The notes beneath the pieces were generated by a model. It did not search any database, was not told the origin of the DNA, and saw only the letters and a program-made list of their open reading frames with translations. This document shows positions 41,263-50,711 of a stretch of DNA of 56,646 nt, piece by piece (position 1 is the first letter of the stretch; each line of letters starts with the position of its first letter). This DNA is from Lacisediminihabitans sp. (GTDB lineage: Bacteria; Actinomycetota; Actinomycetes; Actinomycetales; Microbacteriaceae), in assembly GCA_025362355.1 (NCBI GenBank), contig JANYGT010000030.1, positions 1-56,646 on the forward strand, written 5' to 3'. The position numbers and the translations under genes were made by a program.

Positions 41263-44229
41263 ATGGCGGGAGGCGGCGTGGCCGGGTTCGCGTCGTGGCT
41301 GTTCGGGATCGCCGCCCAGCAGCCTCTCGAGTACCGCCACCTGCGGCGCATCCGGCACGCGATCTACACGACGGTCGCCGAGCTGGACGCCGAGGTCATC
41401 CGCTGCGCCGAGCCGATCCCGTTCGGCGAGATCGATCACTCCGCATTCCGCCCGATCGAGCCCGGTGCGGTAGTCGGCACCACGCTGCAGTGCGCCTGGC
41501 TGCACATCTCGGGCACCGTTCCGGACGCGATCGAGAACCCCGTCGTGCTCCTCGGCGTGCGCGGCGAGACCCTGATCCACACGCCGCAGGGCGAGGTCAT
41601 CGACACCACCAGCACGGTGTTCCTGCAGGGCGACCTGCCGCACAGTGGCGGAGCGTTCCGTCCGCTCGAGCGCGTCGACGTGTCCGGCGGGCGCGTCGAC
41701 TTCTACGCGGATGTCGCATACAACGGGTTCCTGCTCTACCCGTACGGCGCCGGCGTCTACCGCGGCGCCCGAATCGCGGACCGCGACGAGGAGGTCTTCG
41801 CGCTCTACTACGACTACCTCGCGCTGCTCGTGCTCGCGGGCGCGACGAAGGATGCCGAGCTCGAGACGGAGCTCCGCACGAGCCTGAGCGCGTCGTATGC
41901 GGCGTTCGCGAGCGGTGACGTGCGCGGTGCGCGGGCGGCCCTCGCGGACCGCCTGGCCGCGGCATCCGACAGCGACTTCGTCTACTCGGCCATCGGGCAC
42001 GGGCACCTCGACATGGCCTGGCTCTGGCCGCTGCGCGAGACCCACCGCAAGGCCGCGCGCACCTACACGCGGGCGCTCAACACGATCGAAGATCGCGACG
42101 GCTACCTCTACGGGACCAGTCAGCCGCAGCAGCTGTTCTGGATGAAGCACGAGCAGCCGGCCCTCTACGAACGGGTGAAGGCCGCGGTCGCCGCCGGACG
42201 CATCGAGTTGCAGGGTTCGTTCTGGGTGGAGCCGGACACGAACATCACCGGCGGCGAGTCGCTGGTGCGGCAGGCGCTCGTGGGCCGGCGCTTCCTGCAG
42301 GAGGAGTTCAGGCTCACGGACGAGCAGCTGCGGCTCTGCTGGCTGCCGGACACCTTCGGCTACAACGGCAACCTGCCGCAGATCCTGAGGAAGAGCGGGA
42401 TGGACTGGTTCCAGACCATCAAGCTCGCCTGGAACAAGGTGAACGACTTCCCGCACCGCACCTTCCACTGGCAGGGGATCGACGGATCGAGCGTGCTCGT
42501 GCATATGCCGCCCGAGGGCGACTACAACAGCCGCGCGGCCGCCGACGGCCTGCTGCGCGGGATCGCCCAGTACCCCGAGCGGGAGCTCGACACCGCGCTG
42601 CTGGTCTACGGATCGGGAGACGGCGGCGGTGGCCCGGGCGAGGTGCATCTCGAACTGCTCGAGCGGGAGAAGAACCTGCGCGGCCTCCCGCGGGTGGAGT
42701 ACTCGACCGCGCGCTCCTTCTTCGAGCACCTGGAGACTCGCGACGTGCCGCACACCCACGTCGGCGAGCTGTACCTCGAGACGCACCAGGGCACCTACAC
42801 GAGCATGGGTGCGATCAAGCGCGGCAACCGGGTGATCGAGCGCACGCTGCACAACGCGGAGGCGCTCGCCGCGATCGTCGGTGACGACAGCCGCGCCCGA
42901 CTCGAGTCGCCCTGGCGCGAGGTTCTGCTCAACCAGTTCCACGACATCCTGCCGGGCTCGTCGATCGGGCGCGTCAACCGCGAGGCGGTCGCCACCTATG
43001 CGCGCGTGCAGGCGGTCGTCGACGGCTATGTTAGCGAGCTGCTGCGGCGGGTCTCGACGGGCTCGACCAGCGGGCCGCCCTCCGCAGTGAACCTCACGAG
43101 CTTCCCACGGCATGAGCACGTCAAGGTCGACGACCGGTGGTACCAGGCGGATGTCGCCCCCTACGCCGCCGCCGCCCTCCAGCCGCTCGACCCGGCGGTC
43201 GGCCCCGAGCTCACGTTCACCGACGACACACTCGACAACCGACTGCTGACCCTGCGCTTCTCGCCCACCACCGGCGAGATCGTCTCCTGCCTCGACACCC
43301 GGGGACGGGAGCACGCGGGCGACGGACTCAACCGGCTCGTGCTGCACCGCGACCCGTACCAGTTCCCCTTCGACGCCTGGGACATCAAGCAGGACTACGC
43401 GCGCACGAAGCCGCGCACCCTCCGCGTGACCCGCGTCGAGAACTCGCGCGACGGCGCGACCGTCACGCGGCGTCAGCTGTTCCGCTTCCGCTCCTTCGCG
43501 ATCGAGCAGCGGGTCGTGCTCGAGGCCGGCAGCGACGTGGTGCGGTTCGAGACGATCGCCGACTGGCACGCCATCCACCGGATGCTGCGGGCCGAGTTCC
43601 GCCCGACGCACTTCGGGCCGACCGTGCAGTGCGAGATCCAGTTCGGACACCTCGACCGCGTCACGACCGAGCGCAGCGCCGTGGAGACGGCGCAGTTCGA
43701 GGTCTGCGCACACAAGTGGGTCGCCACCCACGACGACATCGCGGGGTTCGCGCTGCTCAACGACTCCAAGTACGGACACCGGGCCAAGAACGGGCTGCTC
43801 AGCCTCAATCTGCTGCGGTCACCGACGTTCCCCGACAAGACGGCGGATCGCGGCATCCACCGCTTCACGTACGCCTTCACCCCGTTCGCGCCGGCGGACC
43901 TGGCCAAGATCGTGCGGGAGGGCTACCGGCTGAACAATCCGCTGCTGATCGGCGCGGGCATCGACGGCGGGGCGGCGCTGGACAGCGTCGCGAGCACCGC
44001 CGACCCGGGTGTCGTCATCGAGACGATCAAGCCCGCCGAGAACGGGAACGGCGTGGTGATCCGGCTGTACGAGAGCCTCGGGCGCGCGACCACGACCGCT
44101 CTGCGCGTGACGCTGCCGCACGCGACCGCGCAGCTCACCGATCTGCTCGAGCGACCGAGCGGCACAGCCGATCTCGACCACCTCGCGTTCGGGCCGTTCG
44201 AGATTGTCACGATCCTGCTGGAGGGTTGA
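41263..44229 (+). CDS. GH38 alpha-mannosidase
   Basis: GHGHLDMAWLWPLRETHRKAARTYTRAL; GSFWVEPDTNITGGESLVRQ; LNQFHDILPGSSI. Confidence 0.96.
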   Translation: MAGGGVAGFASWLFGIAAQQPLEYRHLRRIRHAIYTTVAELDAEVIRCAEPIPFGEIDHSAFRPIEPGAVVGTTLQCAWLHISGTVPDAIENPVVLLGVRGETLIHTPQGEVIDTTSTVFLQGDLPHSGGAFRPLERVDVSGGRVDFYADVAYNGFLLYPYGAGVYRGARIADRDEEVFALYYDYLALLVLAGATKDAELETELRTSLSASYAAFASGDVRGARAALADRLAAASDSDFVYSAIGHGHLDMAWLWPLRETHRKAARTYTRALNTIEDRDGYLYGTSQPQQLFWMKHEQPALYERVKAAVAAGRIELQGSFWVEPDTNITGGESLVRQALVGRRFLQEEFRLTDEQLRLCWLPDTFGYNGNLPQILRKSGMDWFQTIKLAWNKVNDFPHRTFHWQGIDGSSVLVHMPPEGDYNSRAAADGLLRGIAQYPERELDTALLVYGSGDGGGGPGEVHLELLEREKNLRGLPRVEYSTARSFFEHLETRDVPHTHVGELYLETHQGTYTSMGAIKRGNRVIERTLHNAEALAAIVGDDSRARLESPWREVLLNQFHDILPGSSIGRVNREAVATYARVQAVVDGYVSELLRRVSTGSTSGPPSAVNLTSFPRHEHVKVDDRWYQADVAPYAAAALQPLDPAVGPELTFTDDTLDNRLLTLRFSPTTGEIVSCLDTRGREHAGDGLNRLVLHRDPYQFPFDAWDIKQDYARTKPRTLRVTRVENSRDGATVTRRQLFRFRSFAIEQRVVLEAGSDVVRFETIADWHAIHRMLRAEFRPTHFGPTVQCEIQFGHLDRVTTERSAVETAQFEVCAHKWVATHDDIAGFALLNDSKYGHRAKNGLLSLNLLRSPTFPDKTADRGIHRFTYAFTPFAPADLAKIVREGYRLNNPLLIGAGIDGGAALDSVASTADPGVVIETIKPAENGNGVVIRLYESLGRATTTALRVTLPHATAQLTDLLERPSGTADLDHLAFGPFEIVTILLEG

Positions 44230-44230
44230 C

Positions 44231-45580
44231 ATGACCGCCACCCCTCCGCGCCCGCTCGAGAGGGTGCCGTCGGCGCGCACCCAGGGCGTCGCTATCGTGA
44301 CGGCCGCGTTCGGGCAGAACCTCATCCTGACCACGGTGACGACCTTCATCCTCGTGTACCTGATCCAGTACGCCCACATCAGCACCGACGGGATCGCAGT
44401 GGTCACGGCCATCATCACGGTCGCCAAGATCGTGGATGCCGTCACCGACCCGATCGTCGGCAGCATCATCGACCGCACGCGCACCCGCTGGGGCAAGCTG
44501 CGGCCCTACGTGCTGTTCTCGGCGGCACCCGTCGCGATCCTGACCGCGCTGCTCTTCTCGGTGCCCGACACCACCGAGACGCTCAAGCTGGTGTTCTTCG
44601 GCGTCTGCTACCTGCTGTGGGGCATCGCGTACTCGGCCTGCGATGTGCCGCTCTGGGGGCTGATCGGCTCGGCGTTCGGCGAGAGCGCCGCGCGGGCCGG
44701 AGTTGTGTCGCGGGTGCGCGCGTTCGGCGCGATCTCGCTCGGGCTGGCCACGCTCGGAATGCCACTGTTCGCCTTCGCGCTGAGCTCCGCACCCGCCACG
44801 AACGCGCAGGGCTGGTCGCGCGCCGTGCTGATCGCGGCCGTCGCCGGGATGAGCCTCTACTTGCTGGCGTTCTTCTTCGTCCGAGAGAAGCCGATCGCCG
44901 AGGATCACGCGCGGCTCGGCTTCCGGCAGCTGTTCGGCACCCTGTTCGCCAACAAGCCGCTGCTGCTCGTGCTGCTGGGCTCCATCCTGGGGTTCGGTCG
45001 CTACATCGTGCAGGCGGGCGGCGCGGTCTTCGTGGTGATCGCGTATCGCAACGAGGCGTACTTCACCTACATCGGCGCCGCGATCATCGCCGGGCTGGTG
45101 ATCGCCTCGTTCCTCACGCCGGTGCTGTTGCGCCGATCGTCGGGCCGCACGCTCGCCGTCGCCAGCTCGCTCATCGCGACGGTGATCTACCTGGTGATGT
45201 TCCTGGTCGGCTTCCAGAGCCTGCCGATCGTGATGGTGTTCATCTTCCTTACCGGGCTCACGCTCGGCGTGTTCGGTGTCGTGCAGGCGACCATGATCGC
45301 GGATGCCGTGGACGACGTCGAGCGGCGCACCGGCGTTCGCAACGACGGCATCTCCTTCGCCACGCTGACCTTCGTCTCGAAGCTGATGACCGCGGCCGCG
45401 GTCCTCGTGTTCGGCCTCTTCATCGTCGCCGCGGGCTACCACGAGGGCGTGCACATCACCGCGGCGATGCAGCAGACGGTCTGGCTCTCCATCACGATCG
45501 TGCCCGCGATCAGCTGCCTGGTGTCGGCGGTGCCGTTCGTGTTCTACCGGCTGGGCGGGCATCCCGAAACGCTGCGCTGA
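44231..45580 (+). CDS. MFS glycoside/sugar transporter (GPH family-like)
   Basis: DAVTDPIVGSIIDRTRTRWGKLRPYVLFSAAPVAILTALLF. Confidence 0.93.
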   Translation: MTATPPRPLERVPSARTQGVAIVTAAFGQNLILTTVTTFILVYLIQYAHISTDGIAVVTAIITVAKIVDAVTDPIVGSIIDRTRTRWGKLRPYVLFSAAPVAILTALLFSVPDTTETLKLVFFGVCYLLWGIAYSACDVPLWGLIGSAFGESAARAGVVSRVRAFGAISLGLATLGMPLFAFALSSAPATNAQGWSRAVLIAAVAGMSLYLLAFFFVREKPIAEDHARLGFRQLFGTLFANKPLLLVLLGSILGFGRYIVQAGGAVFVVIAYRNEAYFTYIGAAIIAGLVIASFLTPVLLRRSSGRTLAVASSLIATVIYLVMFLVGFQSLPIVMVFIFLTGLTLGVFGVVQATMIADAVDDVERRTGVRNDGISFATLTFVSKLMTAAAVLVFGLFIVAAGYHEGVHITAAMQQTVWLSITIVPAISCLVSAVPFVFYRLGGHPETLR

Positions 45581-45690
45581 CGCTCGACGGCGGCGTGGTG
45601 CCGGAAGGCACCCGTGAACGCGTCCCGGTCGAGTCCTGCGGAGGGGGCCAGACTGGTGGCCCTCTCCGTCGTCGCGATCATGCTCATCGG

Positions 45691-46614
45691 CTAGCGGGCG
45701 TCCAGCGGAAGCAGGATGTCCTTCACCGACGGGTCGGTGGCGAGGAACTTCTGCACGGCCGGGTCCTTGAAGGCGGCGACCAGCTTCTTGATGTTGTCCG
45801 AGGTCGCGTACTTGCTGCCGATGGTGAGTTGCCCGGCGAACTCGTCGGGGGCCGCCGGTGCGAAAATCTCCTTCGAGAGCGGGATCTTGGCGGCGAGGTA
45901 GTACTCCGTGTAGCCGACCGCCGCGTCGAGGTCCGGGAGCGCGCGGGACTGCGCTCCGAAGTCGAGCAGGGTGAAGGTGATGTGCTTCGGGTTGGTGGCG
46001 ATGTCGGCCTGCGTGGCGCGGGCCTTGTCGATGCCCGGCTTGAAGGTGATCAGGCCAGCACGCTCGAGCAACCAGAGCCCCTGGGACTCATTAGCGGGGT
46101 CCGAGTAGAGCGACACCTTCGCGCCGTCGGGGAGGTCTTTGACATCGGTGTACTTGTCCGAGAAGATCCCGAAGCCCCACCGGAACACGGGCGTGGCGGC
46201 AGTCTCGGCGAAGTCTGGGTTCGACTGCAGCACCTGGCTCAGCCAGAGCTTGTGCTGGTAGACAGTGCCGGCCACCTCGCCGTCGCTCACCGCGCGATTG
46301 ATGGTGTTGCTATCGGAGAGTCCTTTGAAGGCGATCTTGATCCCGTACTTCGGAGCGACCTTCTCGGCGACGAAGTTGACGAGGGACTGCTCGGCCGCGT
46401 TGCCCTCGGCGGTGGCGACCAGCAGCGTCGCTCCGGTGACCTCGTTCGCCGATTTCGTCGGGTTCAGCAGGGGGATGCCGATCGCCGCGACCGCGCCCAG
46501 GACGACGACGACGCCGCCCGCGATCCAGGGCCAGCGCCGACGACGCGTCAGCTCGAAGCCGTGATCTGGCTCGTTGGGGGTGACGGGCGGACGCGTGGCG
46601 GTGTCGTTGCTCAT
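45691..46614 (-). CDS. MetQ/NlpA-like substrate-binding protein with N-terminal TM anchor
   Basis: RRRRWPWIAGGVVVVLGAVAAIGIPLL TM segment without lipobox Cys; TVYQHKLWLSQVL; NPKHITFTLLDFGAQSRALPDLDAAVGY. Confidence 0.9.
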   Translation of the reverse strand: MSNDTATRPPVTPNEPDHGFELTRRRRWPWIAGGVVVVLGAVAAIGIPLLNPTKSANEVTGATLLVATAEGNAAEQSLVNFVAEKVAPKYGIKIAFKGLSDSNTINRAVSDGEVAGTVYQHKLWLSQVLQSNPDFAETAATPVFRWGFGIFSDKYTDVKDLPDGAKVSLYSDPANESQGLWLLERAGLITFKPGIDKARATQADIATNPKHITFTLLDFGAQSRALPDLDAAVGYTEYYLAAKIPLSKEIFAPAAPDEFAGQLTIGSKYATSDNIKKLVAAFKDPAVQKFLATDPSVKDILLPLDAR

Positions 46615-47423
46615 GATGTGGCACTCCTGGTTGTGGGTTCGGTTGCTGTGGATGGTCGACGGGTCAGGGGGGTGGATGGCCCACGCGGACGGCGACGGAC
46701 GGATGCGGCAGCGTGCGCAGTGGTCGCGCGCACCAGACGGTCACCCACCAGTTGGACGGTCGCGACCAGGGCGACCAGCACGACGATGGTGGCGAGCATC
46801 ACACCGTTGTCGAACCGGTCGTAGCCGTAGGTGACCGCAACGTAGCCGATCCCGCCGGCGCCGATTGTGCCCGCGATCGCGGAGTACTCGATCATCGCAA
46901 TCGTGTTGATCGTCAGGCCGCCGATGATCGACGGGACCGCCTCGCTCAACTGTGCGGTGCGGATGATCTGCAGCGATGACGCTCCCGAGCTCCGGGCGAC
47001 GCGGGTCAACGCGATCGGCACGCTGCGCAGCGAGTTCTCGACAATGCGGGTGAAGAACGCGATCCCGGCGATCGACATGGGGACGACCGCGGCGGGGATG
47101 CCGATGTTCGTCCCGGTGATGAAGCGGGTGAAGGGCACGATCGCGGCCATCAGGATAAGGAACGGCAGGGAGCGTCCGATGCTGATCACCCAGCTGAGCA
47201 CCGAATGCGCCGCGCGGTTCTCGAACAGACCACCGGGCGCCAGGTTGTGGATGAGGCTCCCGAGCGGGACTCCCACCAGCACCACAATCGTCATCACGAT
47301 CCCGACCATGATGAGCGTGTCCCCGAGAGCCGGCAGCAGCAGCGCCGGGATCTGGGCGATCGGGACGTTGAATCCGGTGTCGGATGGCAGGCCGGCCGTG
47401 ATGTCGGCGGCGAGCACGCTCAC
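46611..47423 (-). CDS. MetI-like ABC permease
   Basis: Multi-TM; ENSLRSVPIALTRVARSSGASSLQIIRTAQLSEAVPSIIGGLTINTIAMIEYSAIAGTIGAGGIG. GTG start. Confidence 0.92.
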   Translation of the reverse strand: MSVLAADITAGLPSDTGFNVPIAQIPALLLPALGDTLIMVGIVMTIVVLVGVPLGSLIHNLAPGGLFENRAAHSVLSWVISIGRSLPFLILMAAIVPFTRFITGTNIGIPAAVVPMSIAGIAFFTRIVENSLRSVPIALTRVARSSGASSLQIIRTAQLSEAVPSIIGGLTINTIAMIEYSAIAGTIGAGGIGYVAVTYGYDRFDNGVMLATIVVLVALVATVQLVGDRLVRATTAHAAASVRRRPRGPSTPLTRRPSTATEPTTRSATS

Positions 47424-48439
47424 GCCACGACCCCCGTCTCGAGCTCGAGGAGCGCCTCGGAACCGGCCCGTCTCGCGTCCAACCCGAGGACGTGAAACTC
47501 GACCTCGACGAGATCGTGGCGTCGAGTGGACACCGCGATCGTGGCGTGGCCGGTGGTCGTCCCGCGGAGTGTCTCGATGGAAGCTCCCAGAAGCGAGACC
47601 GTGGTGTCGAGCCGTGCCGCCAGGAGCCCGACCCAGTCCGCTGGCACCGGCTCCGAGCCGTAGGTGACGGCCCACACGGTGGCGTCGGCCGGGGCGGGCT
47701 GGTGGGCGCGGCGCGGCTGCAGCGCCCGCCCCAGGCTCGACGTCGGATCCGCGAGCAGGTCAAGCACATGACCGGATTCGACGATGCGACCCTGGTCGAG
47801 TCGCGCGACCGAATCCGCGATCTGCAGCACTGTGTCCATCTCATGCGTGATGAAGAGGATCGACAGCTCGAGGTCGTCGCGCAACTCCTTCAGCAACTCG
47901 ACGATCGCGCCCGTCGCCTCGGGGTCGAGGCCCGATGTCGCCTCGTCGGAGAGGATGACGGAGGGCCGCAGGGCCAGGGCCCGCGCGATCCCGACTCGTT
48001 GCCGTTGCCCGCCCGACAACTGGTGCGGATAGTGCCCCGCCTTGTCGGCGAGCCCGACGCGGTCGAGCAGTTCGGCGACGCGGCGACGCGACTCGGCGGG
48101 TGTGACGCCGAGGTACTCGAGCGGCAGGCCGATGTTCGCTGCGGCCGTCCGCCGGCTGAACAGCCCGTCGGACTGGAAGATTGTGCCGATGCGCCGACGG
48201 GCGACCCGCAGTTCGCGCTCGCTGAGCTCCGAGAGCACGTCGCCGTTCACGATCACCGACCCGGAGGTCGGGCGCTCGAGCAGGCTGACGCACTGGGCGA
48301 GCGTGCTCTTGCCGGCGCCGCTGGGGCCGACGACGGCCGAGATCTCACGCGCCTCGATGCTCAGATCGAGACCGTCGAGAACGACGGCGCGCTGAGCTCC
48401 GTGGCCGAACTCCTTGCGGAGCTGGTCGACTCGAATCAT
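47420..48439 (-). CDS. MetN-like ABC ATP-binding protein
   Basis: [60 protein letters not shown]-terminal NIL-like region. Confidence 0.93.
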   Translation of the reverse strand: MIRVDQLRKEFGHGAQRAVVLDGLDLSIEAREISAVVGPSGAGKSTLAQCVSLLERPTSGSVIVNGDVLSELSERELRVARRRIGTIFQSDGLFSRRTAAANIGLPLEYLGVTPAESRRRVAELLDRVGLADKAGHYPHQLSGGQRQRVGIARALALRPSVILSDEATSGLDPEATGAIVELLKELRDDLELSILFITHEMDTVLQIADSVARLDQGRIVESGHVLDLLADPTSSLGRALQPRRAHQPAPADATVWAVTYGSEPVPADWVGLLAARLDTTVSLLGASIETLRGTTTGHATIAVSTRRHDLVEVEFHVLGLDARRAGSEALLELETGVVA

Positions 48440-48597
48440 GCGGGAACTCCTGCGGGACGAGGGCGGTGGGAGGCGGACGGGGCAAACGTAGGGGCGATCC
48501 CGAGGCCCGCGACCTCGTGTTTCCGACTGTGTCGGTGTGTGTCGCCGTGTGTCCGCCAGGTTTGTCGCGCGCATTACAGACCGTGGACGATGGCCGG

Positions 48598-50004
48598 ATG
48601 CCGAACCAGACCTCCCCTCGCCAGATCCGTTTCAACGCCTTCGATATGAACTGCGTCGCCCACCAGTCCTCGGGGATGTGGCGTCATCCGGACGACCAGG
48701 CCTGGCGCTACAAAGATCTCGGCTACTGGACAGAACTCGCCAAGCTCCTCGAGCGCGGCACCTTCGACGGCATCTTCATCGCCGACGTGCTCGGCACGTA
48801 CGACGTGTACGGCGGCTCCAACGAGGCGGCGATCCGCCACGGCGCCCAGGTGCCGGTGAACGACCCGGTACTGCTCGTGTCGGCGATGGCGCACGTCACC
48901 GCGAACCTCGGATTCGGTATCACCGCGGGCACCGCGTACGAGCACCCGTATCCCTTCGCGCGTCGCATGTCGACCCTCGACCACCTCACCAACGGCCGCG
49001 TCGGCTGGAACGTCGTCACCGGCTACCTGCCCTCCGCCGCCCGCAACATGGGCCACGACGACCAGCTCGAGCACGACGACCGCTACGACGTGGCCGACGA
49101 GTACCTCGAGGTGCTCTACAAGCTCTGGGAGGGGTCGTGGGAGGATGACGCGGTCCAGCGAAACCGTGAAACCGGCGTCTTCACCGACCCGGCCAAGGTG
49201 CACGAGATCGGACACGCGGGCAAGAACTTCACCGTCCCCGGCATCCACCTCTCCGAGCCGTCCACTCAGCGCACGCCGGTGATCTACCAGGCCGGTGCGT
49301 CGGGCCGCGGCATCCAGTTCGCCGCAGGCAACGCCGAGGCCATCTTCGTCGCCGCCCCCACCAAGGCGGTGCTGACGAGCTCGGTCGCGAAGATCCGCGA
49401 CGCCCTCGAGTCAGCGGGACGCGACCGTTACTCGGCCAAGATCTATACCCTGCTGACAATCATCACCGACTCGACCGAGGAGAAAGCGAAGGCGAAGCAC
49501 GAGGACTTCCTGCAGTACGCGAGCGATGAAGGCGCGCTGGTATTCATGTCGGGGTGGATGGGAATCGACCTCTCGCAGTACGAGCTCGACGAGCCGGTGG
49601 GCAACGTGAAGAGCAACGCCATCCAATCGGTCATCGCCAACTACGCGGAGTCGGCCGAGAACGGTGAGGAGTTCACCGTGCGCGACATCGGGCGGCTGGG
49701 CGCCATCGGCGGACTCGGCCCGTTCATCGTCGGCTCGGGCGAGCAGATCGCCGACCAGCTGCAGGAGTGGGTCGAGGAGACCGACGTCGACGGATTCAAC
49801 CTGGCGTACGCGATCACCCCCGGCACCTTCGAGGACGTCGTCGAGCACGTCATCCCGATCCTCCGCGAGCGCGGCGCCTATCCGGAGGCCTACGCCGCCG
49901 GATCCCTGCGCCAGAAACTGCACGGCCGCGGCGACCGGCTGCCGGCCGAGCACAAGGGCGCGACGTTCCGGATCGGGGGCACGGGGTCCACGTCGCCGCG
50001 CTGA
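48598..50004 (+). CDS. NtaA/SnaA/DszA-family FMN-dependent monooxygenase
   Basis: MPNQTSPRQIRFNAFDMNCVAHQSSGMWRHPDDQAWRYKDLGYWTELAKLLE; ERGTFDGIFIADVLGTYDVYGG; GWNVVTGYLPSAARNMG. Confidence 0.95.
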   Translation: MPNQTSPRQIRFNAFDMNCVAHQSSGMWRHPDDQAWRYKDLGYWTELAKLLERGTFDGIFIADVLGTYDVYGGSNEAAIRHGAQVPVNDPVLLVSAMAHVTANLGFGITAGTAYEHPYPFARRMSTLDHLTNGRVGWNVVTGYLPSAARNMGHDDQLEHDDRYDVADEYLEVLYKLWEGSWEDDAVQRNRETGVFTDPAKVHEIGHAGKNFTVPGIHLSEPSTQRTPVIYQAGASGRGIQFAAGNAEAIFVAAPTKAVLTSSVAKIRDALESAGRDRYSAKIYTLLTIITDSTEEKAKAKHEDFLQYASDEGALVFMSGWMGIDLSQYELDEPVGNVKSNAIQSVIANYAESAENGEEFTVRDIGRLGAIGGLGPFIVGSGEQIADQLQEWVEETDVDGFNLAYAITPGTFEDVVEHVIPILRERGAYPEAYAAGSLRQKLHGRGDRLPAEHKGATFRIGGTGSTSPR

Positions 50005-50014
50005 AGGCCGCCGC

Positions 50015-50575
50015 TCAGCGCACGACGTCGTAGATCGCCTTGATGATTCCGTTGTCGTAGGACTCCTGCTCGCAGAGCTCGAGTTTGGCGAAGTCGCCCG
50101 CCTCGGCGAAGAGCCGCTTGCCCGAGCCGAGGAGGAGGGGGAACACGAGCAGGTGGTAGCGGTCGACGAGCCCCGCCGCGAGCAGACTCTGCGCCAGCGT
50201 GGCGCTGCCGTGGACGAGGATGCTGCCCCCCTCGGTCTGCTTGAGCGCGGCCACCTCGTCGATCGATCGCAGGATCGTCGTCGGCGTCCAGCCCGGATCG
50301 GTCTCGGCCAGTGTGGTCGAGACCACGTATTTCGGCATCGCGTTGTACTCGGCGAACTCGGCCATGCTCGGCCAGACCGGGGCGAAGGCCTGATAGCTGA
50401 CGCGGCCCATCATCATGGCGGACGCCTCGGTCTGCTCCCAGCCCTTCAGCTCGTAGGCCTCGGGGACGAAGTCGACGTCGGCGAAAGTCCAGCCGGCGTG
50501 GGGGTGGTCGCCGTCCCCGGGTGACTCGACGACGCCGTCTAGCGACATGAACTCGGTGACGATCAGGGTGCGCAT
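50015..50575 (-). CDS. Dihydrofolate reductase/RibD C-terminal domain family protein
   Basis: MRTLIVTEFMSLDGVVESPG; ILVHGSATLAQSLLAAGLVDRYHLLVFPLLLGSGKRLF. Confidence 0.92.
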   Translation of the reverse strand: MRTLIVTEFMSLDGVVESPGDGDHPHAGWTFADVDFVPEAYELKGWEQTEASAMMMGRVSYQAFAPVWPSMAEFAEYNAMPKYVVSTTLAETDPGWTPTTILRSIDEVAALKQTEGGSILVHGSATLAQSLLAAGLVDRYHLLVFPLLLGSGKRLFAEAGDFAKLELCEQESYDNGIIKAIYDVVR

Positions 50576-50602
50576 GACGTCAGTCAACCACTGGTCACTA
50601 GT

Positions 50603-50638
50603 GTGGCCGCTGGCGTGGCCGCTGGCGTGGCCGCTGGT
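50603..50638. repeat. Three tandem copies of 12-bp GTGGCCGCTGGC (last copy ends in T)
   Basis: GTGGCCGCTGGC-GTGGCCGCTGGC-GTGGCCGCTGGT read directly. Confidence 0.95.
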
Positions 50639-50711
50639 GCGTCGTGGGCCATGACAACCGCCGTACGTCCAGTCCCGCCGAACTCACGGGCGGGAGCTGC
50701 ATGATGGATGG

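Noticed and set aside
40879-43779. 966-aa minus-strand ORF
   Set aside because: Antisense to the clear GH38 alpha-mannosidase and the end of the trans-sulfuration gene; composition (His/Arg/Asp/Gly-rich) typical of high-GC shadow frames.
44617-46824. 735-aa plus-strand ORF
   Set aside because: Overlaps the GPH transporter out of frame and is antisense to MetQ; Arg/Gly-rich shadow frame.
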